64,000 bases of DNA from Pseudomonadota bacterium (GCA_021323865.1 JAJPKF010000019.1:256747-320746); one strand, 5' to 3'; shown: positions 9,102-17,375, counted from the first letter of the stretch. The notes: generated from the letters alone by a model not told the origin. Numbers and translations are program-made.

Positions 9102-9900
9102 AGGTGAATCGTTCGGCCTCGGATTGCGAGCGGTGGCGGCCTCGTGGTCGGCGCGCATGAAGGAGCAGCTGGTTATCTCGGGCGCCCTCGGGTACCTTGG
9201 GCTCTGGATCGGCCTTCCCGTTTTCCAGCTGGCGACCGCTGGTCTCATCTATGAGGGCAGGAACCCGGCGCTCGTGCCCTATGCGGTTGTGGGAACCGCC
9301 ACCAGCACACTGGTCTTCACCATGCTGTACAACGTCGGTCAGACATTGGACACGGAGCGGCTGCGGGGCACTCTCATTGGGCTCTTCCTGGCACCGGCGC
9401 CACGCATCGCCTGGCTCACCGGCTTCGCCCTGGCCGGGGCCTTCGAGACCTCTCTGGCCGCAGCCAGCACCGTGGGCTTCGGCATGCTCGTCTTCGGCGT
9501 GCGGTTCGACGTCGACTGGCCCGCACTGCTGGTCAGCCTTGGCCTTCTTCTTCTGGGCTTATGGGGGTTGGGGTTTGTCTTTTCGGCCATCGGCCTGTGG
9601 AGCAGGCGCTCAAACGACGTCTCCAATCTGGTATCGCCGGTCATGCTGTTGCTGGGCAGCGTCTACTATCCGATCACCGCGCTGCCATTGTGGCTCCGTC
9701 TGCCGGCCCGGGCGCTGCCGCTTTCCTATGGGGTGCAGGCCCTCGTTGAGGCGTCACTGCACCACCGTCCACTGTCAACCCTGACGGCGAAGATCATACC
9801 GCTGGCCGGGTTCGCGGTCCTGCTGCCACTGGCCGGGATCGCCGCGTTTCGCTGGGTGGAACACGGCGCGCGGCGACGAGGCGACCTCGACCTCTACTGA
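9088..9900 (+). CDS. ABC-2 type exporter, permease subunit 2
   Basis: 270 residues from TTG 9088, overlapping the first permease by 14 bases. Six hydrophobic stretches; VSPVMLLLGSVYYPITALPL matches the equivalent loop of the first permease, and both proteins end with xRVEH-A-R-x-G-LDLY or a close variant. Acts with the ATPase at 7264 and the permease at 8271 as a complete exporter. No further gene follows on this strand before the small-RNA-like unit. Confidence 0.88.
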   Translation: MISIRGESFGLGLRAVAASWSARMKEQLVISGALGYLGLWIGLPVFQLATAGLIYEGRNPALVPYAVVGTATSTLVFTMLYNVGQTLDTERLRGTLIGLFLAPAPRIAWLTGFALAGAFETSLAAASTVGFGMLVFGVRFDVDWPALLVSLGLLLLGLWGLGFVFSAIGLWSRRSNDVSNLVSPVMLLLGSVYYPITALPLWLRLPARALPLSYGVQALVEASLHHRPLSTLTAKIIPLAGFAVLLPLAGIAAFRWVEHGARRRGDLDLY

Positions 9901-9944
9901 CGATTCGTCGATGTCACTGTCCTGAACGAGCGCCAATTTTGGTA

Positions 9945-9973
9945 TTGACAGCGCGACTGCTTCTTGCTATGGT
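9945..9973 (+). promoter_or_regulatory. Strong sigma70-type promoter (TTGACA-17-TATGGT, extended -10)
   Basis: TTGACA at 9945-9950, a 17-base spacer and TATGGT at 9968-9973 preceded by TGC (extended -10). The first downstream sequence is not a convincing gene but a hairpin followed by a terminator, so the promoter appears to drive a small RNA. Start of transcription expected near 9980. Confidence 0.75.
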
Positions 9974-9979
9974 AAGGAT

Positions 9980-10083
9980 GCAAACGTCGGTGACCATCCA
10001 CCTCAGCGAAGCTACGGTCACCAATCACAGCCTGCGCAAGGTAGACCCGACGGATGAACCCAGAGGTTCGTCGGGTTTTTCTC
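9980..10083 (+). ncRNA. Putative small RNA, about 105 nt, unknown family
   Basis: It lies between a strong promoter (9945-9973) and an intrinsic terminator (10045-10080). The 5' half holds a perfect 7-base-pair stem, GGTGACC (9989-9995) with GGTCACC (10016-10022), closing a 20-base loop. I do not recognise a riboswitch or a conserved RNA family, and no gene on this strand follows for 1.1 kb, so a free small RNA is more likely than a leader. A 45-codon ATG frame runs through it, but it crosses the terminator and does not look coding. Confidence 0.55.
10045..10080 (+). terminator. Intrinsic terminator of the small-RNA unit
   Basis: ACCCGACG (10045-10052) pairs with CGTCGGGT (10069-10076), with an inner AACC/GGTT stem around a CAGA loop and a GATG bulge, followed at once by a T-run (TTTTT then CTCTTT). 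Confidence 0.8.
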
Positions 10084-10150
10084 TTTCCCAGGTCGCCGGC
10101 GGGAGCCACAACTGAATCGAGGGGCTACGCACGCAAAACGCCCCCACAAG

Positions 10151-10183
10151 CAAAGGAACCGACCTCGTAGGTCGGTTTCTTTG
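10151..10183. terminator. Long hairpin between convergent units, probable bidirectional terminator
   Basis: CAAAGGAACCGACCT (10151-10165) pairs with AGGTCGGTTTCTTTG (10169-10183), a 15-base-pair stem with one G-T pair and a 3-base loop. It lies between the small-RNA unit and the stop codon of the minus-strand hydrolase at 10193. The T-rich right arm would help termination on the plus strand; on the minus strand it is the hydrolase 3' end. Confidence 0.65.
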
Positions 10184-10192
10184 TGTTGAGAG

Positions 10193-11050
10193 TCAGGCCG
10201 GAAGCGCCGAGGCTTCCCCGGTGAGGCCCGCGTCGCGAAGAAAAGCCACGACGGCGGCACGCACCGCGGCGGCCGCTTCGACGAAGGGATAGTGGCCCGC
10301 GTCGGGGATCTCGACCAGACGGACAAATGGCAGCTCGGCAGCGATGAGACGCGCCTCGGAGGCCGGACACAGCGGATCCTCGGCGCCCGCGATCACCAGG
10401 CTGGGTGCCTGTATGGCGTGCAGCTCGTCCAGCAGATCCACTGCGGCGTCATCGGCCATGCTGGGGTTGAAGGATGCGAGATCGGCGGCCTCGGCCATCT
10501 CATAGAAGTAGGGCCCGGAGCGGACCATGTCCAGGCTGCGCTGCTCTTTGAAGACCGCCCGGAAACGATCCTCGGCCGAGAGCGCGACGCGACCCAGTTC
10601 CCGAGTGCGCTCCCGGAACTGGGGCCAACGCGGATGAGCTTCGAGAAGCGGCTCGGCCAGCTGGTTGACACGGGCATAGGACGCGAAGGGATTGAGGAGG
10701 AGTAGCCCGCCGACGTGCTCCGGATGATCGAGCGCATACGCCAAGGTCAGGAAGGCGCCGCTGGCGTGCCCGGCAACGATGGGAGCACCGGCACCACTCC
10801 AGGCCCGCACTGCCTCCGCCTCATCCAGGATGTGGGCCGGGTTCCATGCGGGCGGCAGCGGCGTCGAGAGGCCGGTTCCCTGGGGATCGAAGTAGATGAT
10901 ACGAAGCGGCAGGTCGACCGGCTCGAGCAGGGCTTGGTAGAAGTCGTGCGACATCCCCCAAGCGACGGGCATGAAGAGCGTGTCCGGCCCTTGGCCCTCG
11001 GTCTTGGCGTAGGTTTCCCCGGTGCCGAAGGGGACCATCTCTTCGGGCAT
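10193..11050 (-). CDS. Alpha/beta hydrolase with an altered nucleophile elbow
   Basis: 285 residues, proline-iminopeptidase/epoxide-hydrolase-like layout: oxyanion region FDPQGTGLS, elbow, cap domain about residues 125-215, acid AGAEDPLCP and His in DAGHYPFVE. The elbow reads AGHASGAF; aligned to the usual G-H-S-x-G, the nucleophile position (residue 96) is Ala, with a Ser one residue later. The acid and His are kept. The enzyme may therefore be inactive as a hydrolase, or use a different mechanism. Stands alone, divergent from the radical SAM gene. Confidence 0.85.
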   Translation of the reverse strand: MPEEMVPFGTGETYAKTEGQGPDTLFMPVAWGMSHDFYQALLEPVDLPLRIIYFDPQGTGLSTPLPPAWNPAHILDEAEAVRAWSGAGAPIVAGHASGAFLTLAYALDHPEHVGGLLLLNPFASYARVNQLAEPLLEAHPRWPQFRERTRELGRVALSAEDRFRAVFKEQRSLDMVRSGPYFYEMAEAADLASFNPSMADDAAVDLLDELHAIQAPSLVIAGAEDPLCPASEARLIAAELPFVRLVEIPDAGHYPFVEAAAAVRAAVVAFLRDAGLTGEASALPA

Positions 11051-11133
11051 TCTGATCCTCCGGTTAGCCTATCACGCTGGGCTGAAGAACCGGGCGACTG
11101 CCGAGCGCACGGCGCAGCCCTGGAAGGCGCAAG

Positions 11134-11162
11134 TTGACAACCCCCGATTGCGCTGATATGCT
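11134..11162 (+). promoter_or_regulatory. Strong sigma70-type promoter (TTGACA-17-TATGCT)
   Basis: TTGACA 11134-11139, 17-base spacer, TATGCT 11157-11162. Transcription would begin near 11169, which rules out the upstream TTG at 11162 as the start of the radical SAM gene and supports GTG 11204. Confidence 0.72.
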
Positions 11163-11203
11163 TGCCAAAGCAGGACGAGCCCAGCAACGCCGCGGGAGCC
11201 TCC

Positions 11204-12646
11204 GTGCGAGTCCTCGTCCTCAATCCACCATTTCATCCACGCTTTTCACGCTCCCAGCGCTCGCCGGCCAGAACGAAATCCGGCAACCTGTACTATCCGA
11301 TCTGGCTCGGTTACGCGACGGCCATGCTCGAGCAGGAGGGCCACGAGGTCACGCTCCTCGACGGGCCGGCTGAAGCGCTTGCCCTAGAGCACATCTGTCG
11401 TCTGGCGATCTCTCTTCAGCCGGGCCTGATCATCACCGATACGTCCACGCCGAGCATTCTTTCGGATCTCGCGGTGTGCCGGGAGCTGAGACAGGCAGTC
11501 CCCCAGGCGTACCAGGTGCTCGTGGGTACGCATGCGTCGGCCTTGCCCGAGGAAACACTGCGCGGCGCCCCGTGGATCGACGCGGTCGCGCGTCGAGAGT
11601 ATGACGTCACGCTGTGCGACCTAGCCACGCGCTTGCCCGGCGAAGTTACCGAGGTCGCGGGACTGACCCATCGGGTTGGAGACACCATCGTAGCGGCGGA
11701 CGATCGCCAGGAAATGACCGGCGCCGAGCTGGACGCCATCCCGTTCGTCAGCTCTGTCTGGAAGCGGCACGTCTCCATCTCGGCCTACCGATATTCCATC
11801 ACGCCGCATCCCCAGGTGACGATGGTGACCGGTCGCGGGTGCCCCTACAAGTGCGACTTCTGCGTATGGCCGCAGGTCCTCACGGGACACCAGTATCGCC
11901 GACGGTCGGTTGACAACGTGGTCGAGGAGTTTCTCTGGATCGGCCGGCACCTGCCCGGCGTCCACGTGTTTCTCGAGGACGACACGCTGACCGTCGACCG
12001 CAAGCGCTGCCACCGTCTGGCCGAGGCACTCCTCCAGGCGGGCAACACCGTGAAATTCACCGCCAACTCCAGGGCAGATGTTGATCTGGAGACGCTCCAA
12101 ATCCTCAAGGCCTCTGGACTTCGGATGGTCTGCACCGGCTTCGAATCGGCCGACGACGGCATTCTGGAGACGGTGCAGAAGCGCCTCAAGGTTGACCAGG
12201 CTCGGAAGTTTGCCGAGGATGCCAAGCGGGCGGGCGTCCTAGTGCATGCCTGCTTCATGGTTGGCAATCCCGGAGAGACCAAAGCAACCCTGCGGAAGAC
12301 GCTCAAGCTGGCTCAACAGCTGAATCCGGATTCCGCGCAGTTCTTTCCGCTGATGGTCTATCCCGGCACGCGAGCCTACGATCGTGCGGTCTCGGATGGA
12401 ACACTTGTTTCTCGTGACTGGTCGCACTGGCTCACGGCCGAAGGCCTCCACAACACGACGGTCGAGCGCCCGGGCCTGGCCTCCTCGGAGCTGGTTCGTT
12501 GGTGCGATGGAGCGCGGCGGCGTTTTTATCTCCGGCCCCGCTACCTCGCGAAGAAGCTCTGGCAGGGAGCCATCGATCCGGCCGAGATGAAGCGCAACCT
12601 CAAGGCGGCCACAGAGCTTGCGGGGCACCTGATTGGACGGGGCTAG
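11204..12646 (+). CDS. B12-binding-domain radical SAM protein
   Basis: 480 residues from GTG 11204, preceded by GGGAG at 5 bases and lying just downstream of a strong promoter. Residues 1-150 form a cobalamin-binding-type Rossmann domain (VRVLVLNPPFHPRFSR, GYATAMLEQEGHEVTLLDGP), although the DxHxxG motif is not evident. The radical SAM motif is CPYKCDFC near residue 220. The rest matches the BchE/hopanoid-methylase-like class, with FMVGNPGET and a C-terminal region of Arg-rich helices. Coupled to a glycosyltransferase that starts within its last codons, so a role in modifying a lipid or surface glycan is a reasonable inference. Confidence 0.88.
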   Translation: MRVLVLNPPFHPRFSRSQRSPARTKSGNLYYPIWLGYATAMLEQEGHEVTLLDGPAEALALEHICRLAISLQPGLIITDTSTPSILSDLAVCRELRQAVPQAYQVLVGTHASALPEETLRGAPWIDAVARREYDVTLCDLATRLPGEVTEVAGLTHRVGDTIVAADDRQEMTGAELDAIPFVSSVWKRHVSISAYRYSITPHPQVTMVTGRGCPYKCDFCVWPQVLTGHQYRRRSVDNVVEEFLWIGRHLPGVHVFLEDDTLTVDRKRCHRLAEALLQAGNTVKFTANSRADVDLETLQILKASGLRMVCTGFESADDGILETVQKRLKVDQARKFAEDAKRAGVLVHACFMVGNPGETKATLRKTLKLAQQLNPDSAQFFPLMVYPGTRAYDRAVSDGTLVSRDWSHWLTAEGLHNTTVERPGLASSELVRWCDGARRRFYLRPRYLAKKLWQGAIDPAEMKRNLKAATELAGHLIGRG

Positions 12647-13712
12647 CTCCGCGTCACCCTCGGTCGCGGTTGTGGTTCCCGTTCGAAACGGGGGATTGAC
12701 ACTCGAGCGCTGCCTCACCGCCCTGACCCATCAAAGCATGTCGGCGCCGATCTACGTGGTTGACGACGGCTCGTCCGATCACAGCGGGGGACTGGCCAGG
12801 CGCTTCGGGTGTGTCGTACTCGCCACCGCGGGCATCGGCGCCGCTGGAGCCCGCAATGTGGGAATATCGGCAGCCTGCGCGGATGTACTGCTATTCACGG
12901 ATGCCGATTGCATTCCCGCTCCCACCTGGATCGCCGAGATGACGGTCCCCTTCGACGCTCCAGCTGTTGTCGCCACCCGAGGCGTCTACACCTCGCGGCA
13001 GCGGAATATCGTGGCCCGGTTCGTCCAAGCGGACTATGAGGATCGATATCGGAGGCTCACCCGCGGGCAGGATATTGATTTCGTCGATACCTACTCGGCT
13101 GGCTATCGACGCCAGGTTCTCCTCGACGTGGGAGGGTTCGACGAGTCGTATCCCGGGTCATCAGTAGAGGATCAGGAGCTCTCGTTCCGGCTGGCTGCCG
13201 CACGGGTTCGCATGGTGTTCACTCCCAGCGCCTCCGTTGAGCATGTCCACCCGGAGAGCATCGTCGCCTACTGGCGAAAGAAAGTTCGAATCGGCTACTA
13301 CAAGGTCCGGGTGCTTCGCGTCCATCCGGCCCGTCTCCATGGAGACAACCACACGCCCGGTGTTGTGCGATTCCAGACCTTGCTGGCGGGCGCCACCTTG
13401 GCGATGGTCTTGCCCGGCCTTCTGGTGCCGCGGATTAGGCGCACGCTCGGCGCCACCATCATGATCCTGATGCTCAGCGGGACACCCTTGGCGGTCCGGG
13501 TTTCCCGAAGGGACCGCACACTAGGCGCGGTCGTGCCCTTGTTGGTATTCTTGCGGTCGACGGGGCTGGCAGCCGGTCTTTGGGTAGGCCTATTTGCCTG
13601 GTTGGCGGGCCTCGAGCCTATGGCTGAGTCCCAGACCGGAGCGGCGCGGTTGCTTTGTGAACCAGATGCCGCGTCAGGGCATGCAGGAACGGCCGGCCCC
13701 AGAAGCCGATAG
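12633..13712 (+). CDS. Membrane-associated family 2 glycosyltransferase
   Basis: 359 residues from TTG 12633, overlapping the radical SAM gene by 14 bases. GT-A fold with VVVPVRNGG, VVDDGSSD, FTDADC (DxD type) and SVEDQELSFRLA for the acceptor/catalytic region. The C-terminus has three or four hydrophobic segments between residues about 250 and 335. Likely transfers a sugar to a lipid or surface polymer. Its 3' end overlaps the convergent gene at 13618 by 95 bases, an unusually long convergent overlap; the last 30 residues may be dispensable. Confidence 0.9.
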   Translation: MDGASSASPSVAVVVPVRNGGLTLERCLTALTHQSMSAPIYVVDDGSSDHSGGLARRFGCVVLATAGIGAAGARNVGISAACADVLLFTDADCIPAPTWIAEMTVPFDAPAVVATRGVYTSRQRNIVARFVQADYEDRYRRLTRGQDIDFVDTYSAGYRRQVLLDVGGFDESYPGSSVEDQELSFRLAAARVRMVFTPSASVEHVHPESIVAYWRKKVRIGYYKVRVLRVHPARLHGDNHTPGVVRFQTLLAGATLAMVLPGLLVPRIRRTLGATIMILMLSGTPLAVRVSRRDRTLGAVVPLLVFLRSTGLAAGLWVGLFAWLAGLEPMAESQTGAARLLCEPDAASGHAGTAGPRSR

Positions 13713-14328
13713 ACAACACCGATCCGAACAGGATGACGGCGTCAATGCTCTCTCGGCCCTCCGGAGTGAAGTAGACGTCCTGCAGGTTCAGCCATAGGGC
13801 GAACTCGTCCAGGGTCAATGCAGAGCCGGCGCCGTAGGCCATCGCTGTGGCCCGCATCCACTTCCGGGGACGTAGCACCCCCGTCCCGATTTGGTGCAGC
13901 CAGATGAACCCGACAACCAGCAACAGGAGAATGCCCCATACGAGGTGATGGATGTGCTTGCCTCCGGGGGTGACGTTGTGAAACGGCCCCTTGCCCTCCT
14001 GAATGGAACGCACGATCATCCGGACGAGGGCGAATGTGCTGAAGAAGCTCACCGAGGCCAGGAACTGGCGCTCGCGGCGTGGGTCCTGAAAGTGCAGGCG
14101 GTACAAGTCGGCGAGCTGGCGGCGCTCGGGTACCGCCGGCGGACCCTCGAGGAGCTGATCAATTCGAGATCGGGCCCGATCGGCACAGGCTCCGCAGATG
14201 GCCAAACCCTCGCCGCCGGTGGCGAGTGGGCCGGTCTCAGCGGCGGGAGCGCCGCAGAACGAGCAGGCCTGCACCCCCTCGGTCAAGTCCGAAGATCCCC
14301 GGTGTCTGTCACGATCACGGCTGAGCAT
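13618..14328 (-). CDS. ClpX-type zinc-finger / membrane protein fusion
   Basis: 236 residues. Residues 20-55 hold CSFCGAP and ICGACADRAR, spaced like the N-terminal ClpX C4 zinc finger. After a linker come three or four hydrophobic segments (FFSTFALVRMIVRSI, HHLVWGILLLLVVGFIWL, SIDAVILFGSVLSIGFW) with the His-rich NVTPGGKHIHH motif before one helix, as in uncharacterised actinobacterial membrane proteins. Function unknown; the zinc finger may recruit protein partners to the membrane. Sits upstream of, and may be cotranscribed after, the response regulator at 14355. Confidence 0.78.
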   Translation of the reverse strand: MLSRDRDRHRGSSDLTEGVQACSFCGAPAAETGPLATGGEGLAICGACADRARSRIDQLLEGPPAVPERRQLADLYRLHFQDPRRERQFLASVSFFSTFALVRMIVRSIQEGKGPFHNVTPGGKHIHHLVWGILLLLVVGFIWLHQIGTGVLRPRKWMRATAMAYGAGSALTLDEFALWLNLQDVYFTPEGRESIDAVILFGSVLSIGFWGRPFLHALTRHLVHKATAPLRSGTQP

Positions 14329-14354
14329 ATCACCCGCGCGCCGGGTGCGGAAGG

Positions 14355-15086
14355 CTACTGGAGGGTCGGCTCGCCCCGCCGTTCGAACATATAGATGTAG
14401 CCCTGGCCCCGCACGTTCACGATCCGGCGGGGGCTCTGGGGGTCCTCTTCCAACTTCTGGCGTAGACGCGAGATGTGGACCTTGACGATATCCTGTGCCT
14501 CGCCGCTCTCGGCCTCGTAGCCGTGCACCTGACGAAGCAGCTCGACGCCGCTGAACACGCGCCCAGGCTGCTGCGCGAGTACCGAGAGGATGCCGAACTC
14601 GGTGGGCGTGAGCTGCACGCGTCGGCCGTGAAGCGTGACGTCCTTGCGTGCCAGATCCACACGAAGCGGGCCGGCCTCGATGACGTCACTGCGCCGCTGA
14701 TGGTTGGATTTGATGCGCCGCTCCACCGCCCGTATCCCAGCCACAACCTGTCGTGCCGAGAGCGCGGAGTCGGCGCCCAGGCAGACGTCCGCGCCTCCCT
14801 CCAACGCCAAAGCGACGTGGTCGGGTGAGGAGTCGGCAGTCAGCGCCACCAAAGGCAGGTCCGACTGCTGGCGTACCTCCTTGCAGAAGGCCCAGAGATC
14901 CAACGAACGCATGTTGGGCCCGACGACGATAGCGCTCGCGTCCGCGTAGGTCAGCCGGACCAGCCAGTCGTCGGGCCGGCAGATGTCGGCCGCATAGCCG
15001 TATCGGGAGACATTTTCCGCGAGGGGTATGACCCGTTCAGGGATCGGGTCGACGATGATGACACAGTGTATCGGCTCGGTGGCCAC
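14355..15086 (-). CDS. OmpR-type winged-helix regulator with degenerate receiver
   Basis: 243 residues. The C-terminal DNA-binding domain is clear: VQLTPTEFGILSVLAQQPG, VHISRLRQKLEEDP, IVNVRGQGYIY. The N-terminal domain has receiver length and pattern, but the phospho-acceptor strand reads AIVVGPNM (Gly where Asp is expected), the N-terminal acidic pair is reduced to VDP, and the conserved Lys near GGADVCLGAD is absent. It therefore probably acts without phosphorylation. No kinase gene is adjacent. Confidence 0.9.
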   Translation of the reverse strand: MATEPIHCVIIVDPIPERVIPLAENVSRYGYAADICRPDDWLVRLTYADASAIVVGPNMRSLDLWAFCKEVRQQSDLPLVALTADSSPDHVALALEGGADVCLGADSALSARQVVAGIRAVERRIKSNHQRRSDVIEAGPLRVDLARKDVTLHGRRVQLTPTEFGILSVLAQQPGRVFSGVELLRQVHGYEAESGEAQDIVKVHISRLRQKLEEDPQSPRRIVNVRGQGYIYMFERRGEPTLQ

Positions 15087-15514
15087 ACGCTACCTCAGAC
15101 TGACCAGACTCCTCTTTTGGTGCCTGCCCGCCTGGCGAATCCCAATAGGAAACTTGTCCAAGCGATACTCGGTACGAGACTAGGGAGTCACTGAACTCTC
15201 CCAACCGCCTACCCTCCTCTGCTTCACGGCGTTTGGCCGGCGGCGCCTCTGACGGACGTCTGGTTCAATGGTCAGCGCCCATTGGTCCGAGAGCTTCGCT
15301 GCAACTCTCTGGCCGGTTGTCTGGGGGATGAGGCTGGTATGAGCACTCGGTCGCAGTCATGACCGGAGAGCTTTGGAGTGGGCGGGGTGGAACGGCCGCC
15401 CCGCAAGCGGCGAACCCGCATGGAGACGGAGCATCCGACTACCATGGGTGTATGGGTCGCGCGACCGCCTCTCACATCCCGCAGTTTCGCCTGCGACCAC
15501 CCGACCGAGGACGG
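15087..15514. other. Intergenic region, 428 bases, no gene seen
   Basis: It separates two divergent regulators. I see no convincing ORF, tRNA or consensus promoter. A GC-rich hairpin (GCGGGG 15382-15387 with CCCCGC 15399-15404) lies 110 bases before the MerR-like start. The open frame of the MerR-like gene extends back to 15359 but its composition there does not look coding. Confidence 0.4.
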
Positions 15515-15901
15515 ATGTGGGGTGATTTGATTCTGACCATCCGCCAAGCCGCAGTGATCACGGGCGTCTCGGCTCGACAGATCCAGCACTGGCTGAACCG
15601 TGGCTATCTACCCGCCTCTCTCAAGGGCAATCGGCGCATCAGCGGCAACGCCCTCGATATGATCTCGCTCATCAGCCAGGCGCGGCTGGCGGGTATGCCG
15701 CTTCGCCAGGCCGCTCGTCTCGCTCAGGACTATCTGGCCGAGCTGGAGGTGCCGCCGCTTTCCCAAGAGGACATCGACCAGAACACGCTGGCCGATCTGG
15801 AGGAGAAGCTGTCGGCAGCCATCGTCGCGATCGAGGCGGTGCGCACGGTCATGAGCCAGCTGCGCGGCGTTCAGGCGGCCCCGACCGCAGAGCACAACTA
15901 A
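15515..15901 (+). CDS. MerR-like helix-turn-helix regulator
   Basis: 128 residues from ATG 15515 (GAGG 4 bases upstream); TTG 15527 is an alternative. LTIRQAAVITGVSARQIQHW and GYLPASLKGNRRI are the winged HTH of MerR-type proteins, followed by a helix with GMPLRQAARLAQ and a C-terminal coiled-coil (EDIDQNTLADLEEKLSAA). No metal-binding Cys is seen, so it is not a classical metal sensor. It sits 60 bases before fumC and might regulate it. Confidence 0.8.
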   Translation: MWGDLILTIRQAAVITGVSARQIQHWLNRGYLPASLKGNRRISGNALDMISLISQARLAGMPLRQAARLAQDYLAELEVPPLSQEDIDQNTLADLEEKLSAAIVAIEAVRTVMSQLRGVQAAPTAEHN

Positions 15902-15933
15902 GCCCCGAGGCCGGACCAACTTCGCCTCCTCCC

Positions 15934-15939
15934 TAGAAT
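15934..15939 (+). promoter_or_regulatory. Probable -10 element (TAGAAT) of fumC
   Basis: TAGAAT is placed 22 bases before the GTG start and just before the GGAGGT ribosome site at 15951; the -35 region is not conserved. Confidence 0.4.
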
Positions 15940-15961
15940 GAGAAAGCTTGGGAGGTGGACC

Positions 15962-17374
15962 GTGCCGGAAGCGGGCGACGTCCGAGTCGAGCGGGACACG
16001 ATGGGCGAAGTCCAGGTTCCATCCGACGCGTATTACGGCGCCCAGACTGCCCGGGGAGTTGAAAACTTCCCCATCGGCGAACTCCGCATGCCGACCCGCT
16101 TCATCCGGGCCTTGGGCATGCTCAAGCAGGCGGCGGCGGAAGCCAACCGCGATCTTGGGCTGCTGGACACGCGACTGGCCGAGGCTATCGCTAGGGCGGC
16201 CGGTGAGGTCGCTGACGGGACCTACGGCGACCAATTTCCCATCGGTGTCTTCCAGACTGGCTCTGGGACCTCTACGAACATGAACGCCAACGAGGTGATC
16301 GCCTCGCGCGCCAACGAGCTGCTCGGCGGTGATCGACGGACACACGGCGAGGTCCATCCGAACGACCACGTCAACGCAGGCCAGTCGTCGAACGACGTCA
16401 TCCCTACGGCTCTTCATTTGGCGGCCATCCTGGCCCTGCAGGAAGAGGTGATTCCGGCGCTCAGCGAATTGGAGGCGGCCCTGCGGCGCAAGGCATGTGA
16501 GCTTTGGCCGGTCATCAAGACAGGCCGCACCCATCTGCAGGACGCCACGCCGATTCGCTTGGGTCAGGAGCTGCTGGGCTACGCCGATCAGATGGCCGAG
16601 GCGGTAGTTCGGCTCCATCACTCCGTGGAGGATCTTTCCGCCGTGGCTCTCGGCGGTACGGCCGTGGGGACCGGCATCAACACCCATCCTGAGTTCCCGA
16701 CTAAGACGCTCGCTCGCATTTCGGGACGAACAGGACTGCCCCTGCGAGAGACGACGCACCACTTCGCGGCTCAGAGCTCCATCGACAGCGTGGTCGCGGC
16801 GAGTGGGATGCTGCGGACGAGCGCCGTCGCACTGATCAAGATTGCCAACGATCTCCGCTGGATGTCTTCCGGCCCAGTGGCCGGACTGGGAGAGATTACG
16901 CTGCCGGAGTTACAGCCGGGCAGCTCCATCATGCCTGGGAAGGTCAACCCCGTTGTCGCGGAGTCGCTGATCATGGTGGCCATGCAGGTGATCGGCTACG
17001 ATGCCACTATCAGCCTCGCCGGCCAATCCGGCAGCTTCGAACTGAACGTTGCGCTGCCCATCGTCGCCTACGACTTCGTCACGGGTGCAGAGCTGCTGGC
17101 AGATGCCGTTCGGAACCTGGCGCGACGGGCCGTCGAGGGCCTGCAGGCCACCAGCCGGGGACCTGAGATGGTCGAGAAGGGCTTCATGCTCGTGACGGCG
17201 CTGTCGCCGGCAGTGGGCTACGACACGGCCGCCGCCATCGCGAAGGAGGCCTACCGGACAGGGCGGACCGTTCGCGAGCTCGCCCTGGAAAAGACAGACC
17301 TGCCGCGCGAGGAGATCGACCGCCTGCTCGATCCGGCGGGCATGGTGGGATCACAAGGCCCCGTTCGCGGCTAG
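15962..17374 (+). CDS. fumC: Class II fumarate hydratase
   Basis: 470 residues from GTG 15962, chosen because GGAGGT (15951-15956) lies 5 bases upstream; the in-frame ATG at 15938 has no ribosome site. It converts fumarate to malate in the TCA cycle. Signatures are TGSGTSTNMNANEV, HVNAGQSSNDV, KTGRTHLQDATP and the family motif GSSIMPGKVNP. The iron-independent class II type is stable to oxygen. It ends 1 base from the convergent gene at 17376. Confidence 0.97.
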   Translation: MPEAGDVRVERDTMGEVQVPSDAYYGAQTARGVENFPIGELRMPTRFIRALGMLKQAAAEANRDLGLLDTRLAEAIARAAGEVADGTYGDQFPIGVFQTGSGTSTNMNANEVIASRANELLGGDRRTHGEVHPNDHVNAGQSSNDVIPTALHLAAILALQEEVIPALSELEAALRRKACELWPVIKTGRTHLQDATPIRLGQELLGYADQMAEAVVRLHHSVEDLSAVALGGTAVGTGINTHPEFPTKTLARISGRTGLPLRETTHHFAAQSSIDSVVAASGMLRTSAVALIKIANDLRWMSSGPVAGLGEITLPELQPGSSIMPGKVNPVVAESLIMVAMQVIGYDATISLAGQSGSFELNVALPIVAYDFVTGAELLADAVRNLARRAVEGLQATSRGPEMVEKGFMLVTALSPAVGYDTAAAIAKEAYRTGRTVRELALEKTDLPREEIDRLLDPAGMVGSQGPVRG

Positions 17375-17375
17375 A

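Noticed and set aside
9978-10115. 45-codon ATG frame across the small-RNA unit
   Set aside because: It crosses the hairpin and T-run of the terminator, has no ribosome site, and shows no coding pattern.
15359-15514. Extended N-terminus of the MerR-like gene
   Set aside because: The translated extension is Gly/Arg/Pro-rich and unlike a regulator; ATG 15515 has GAGG nearby.
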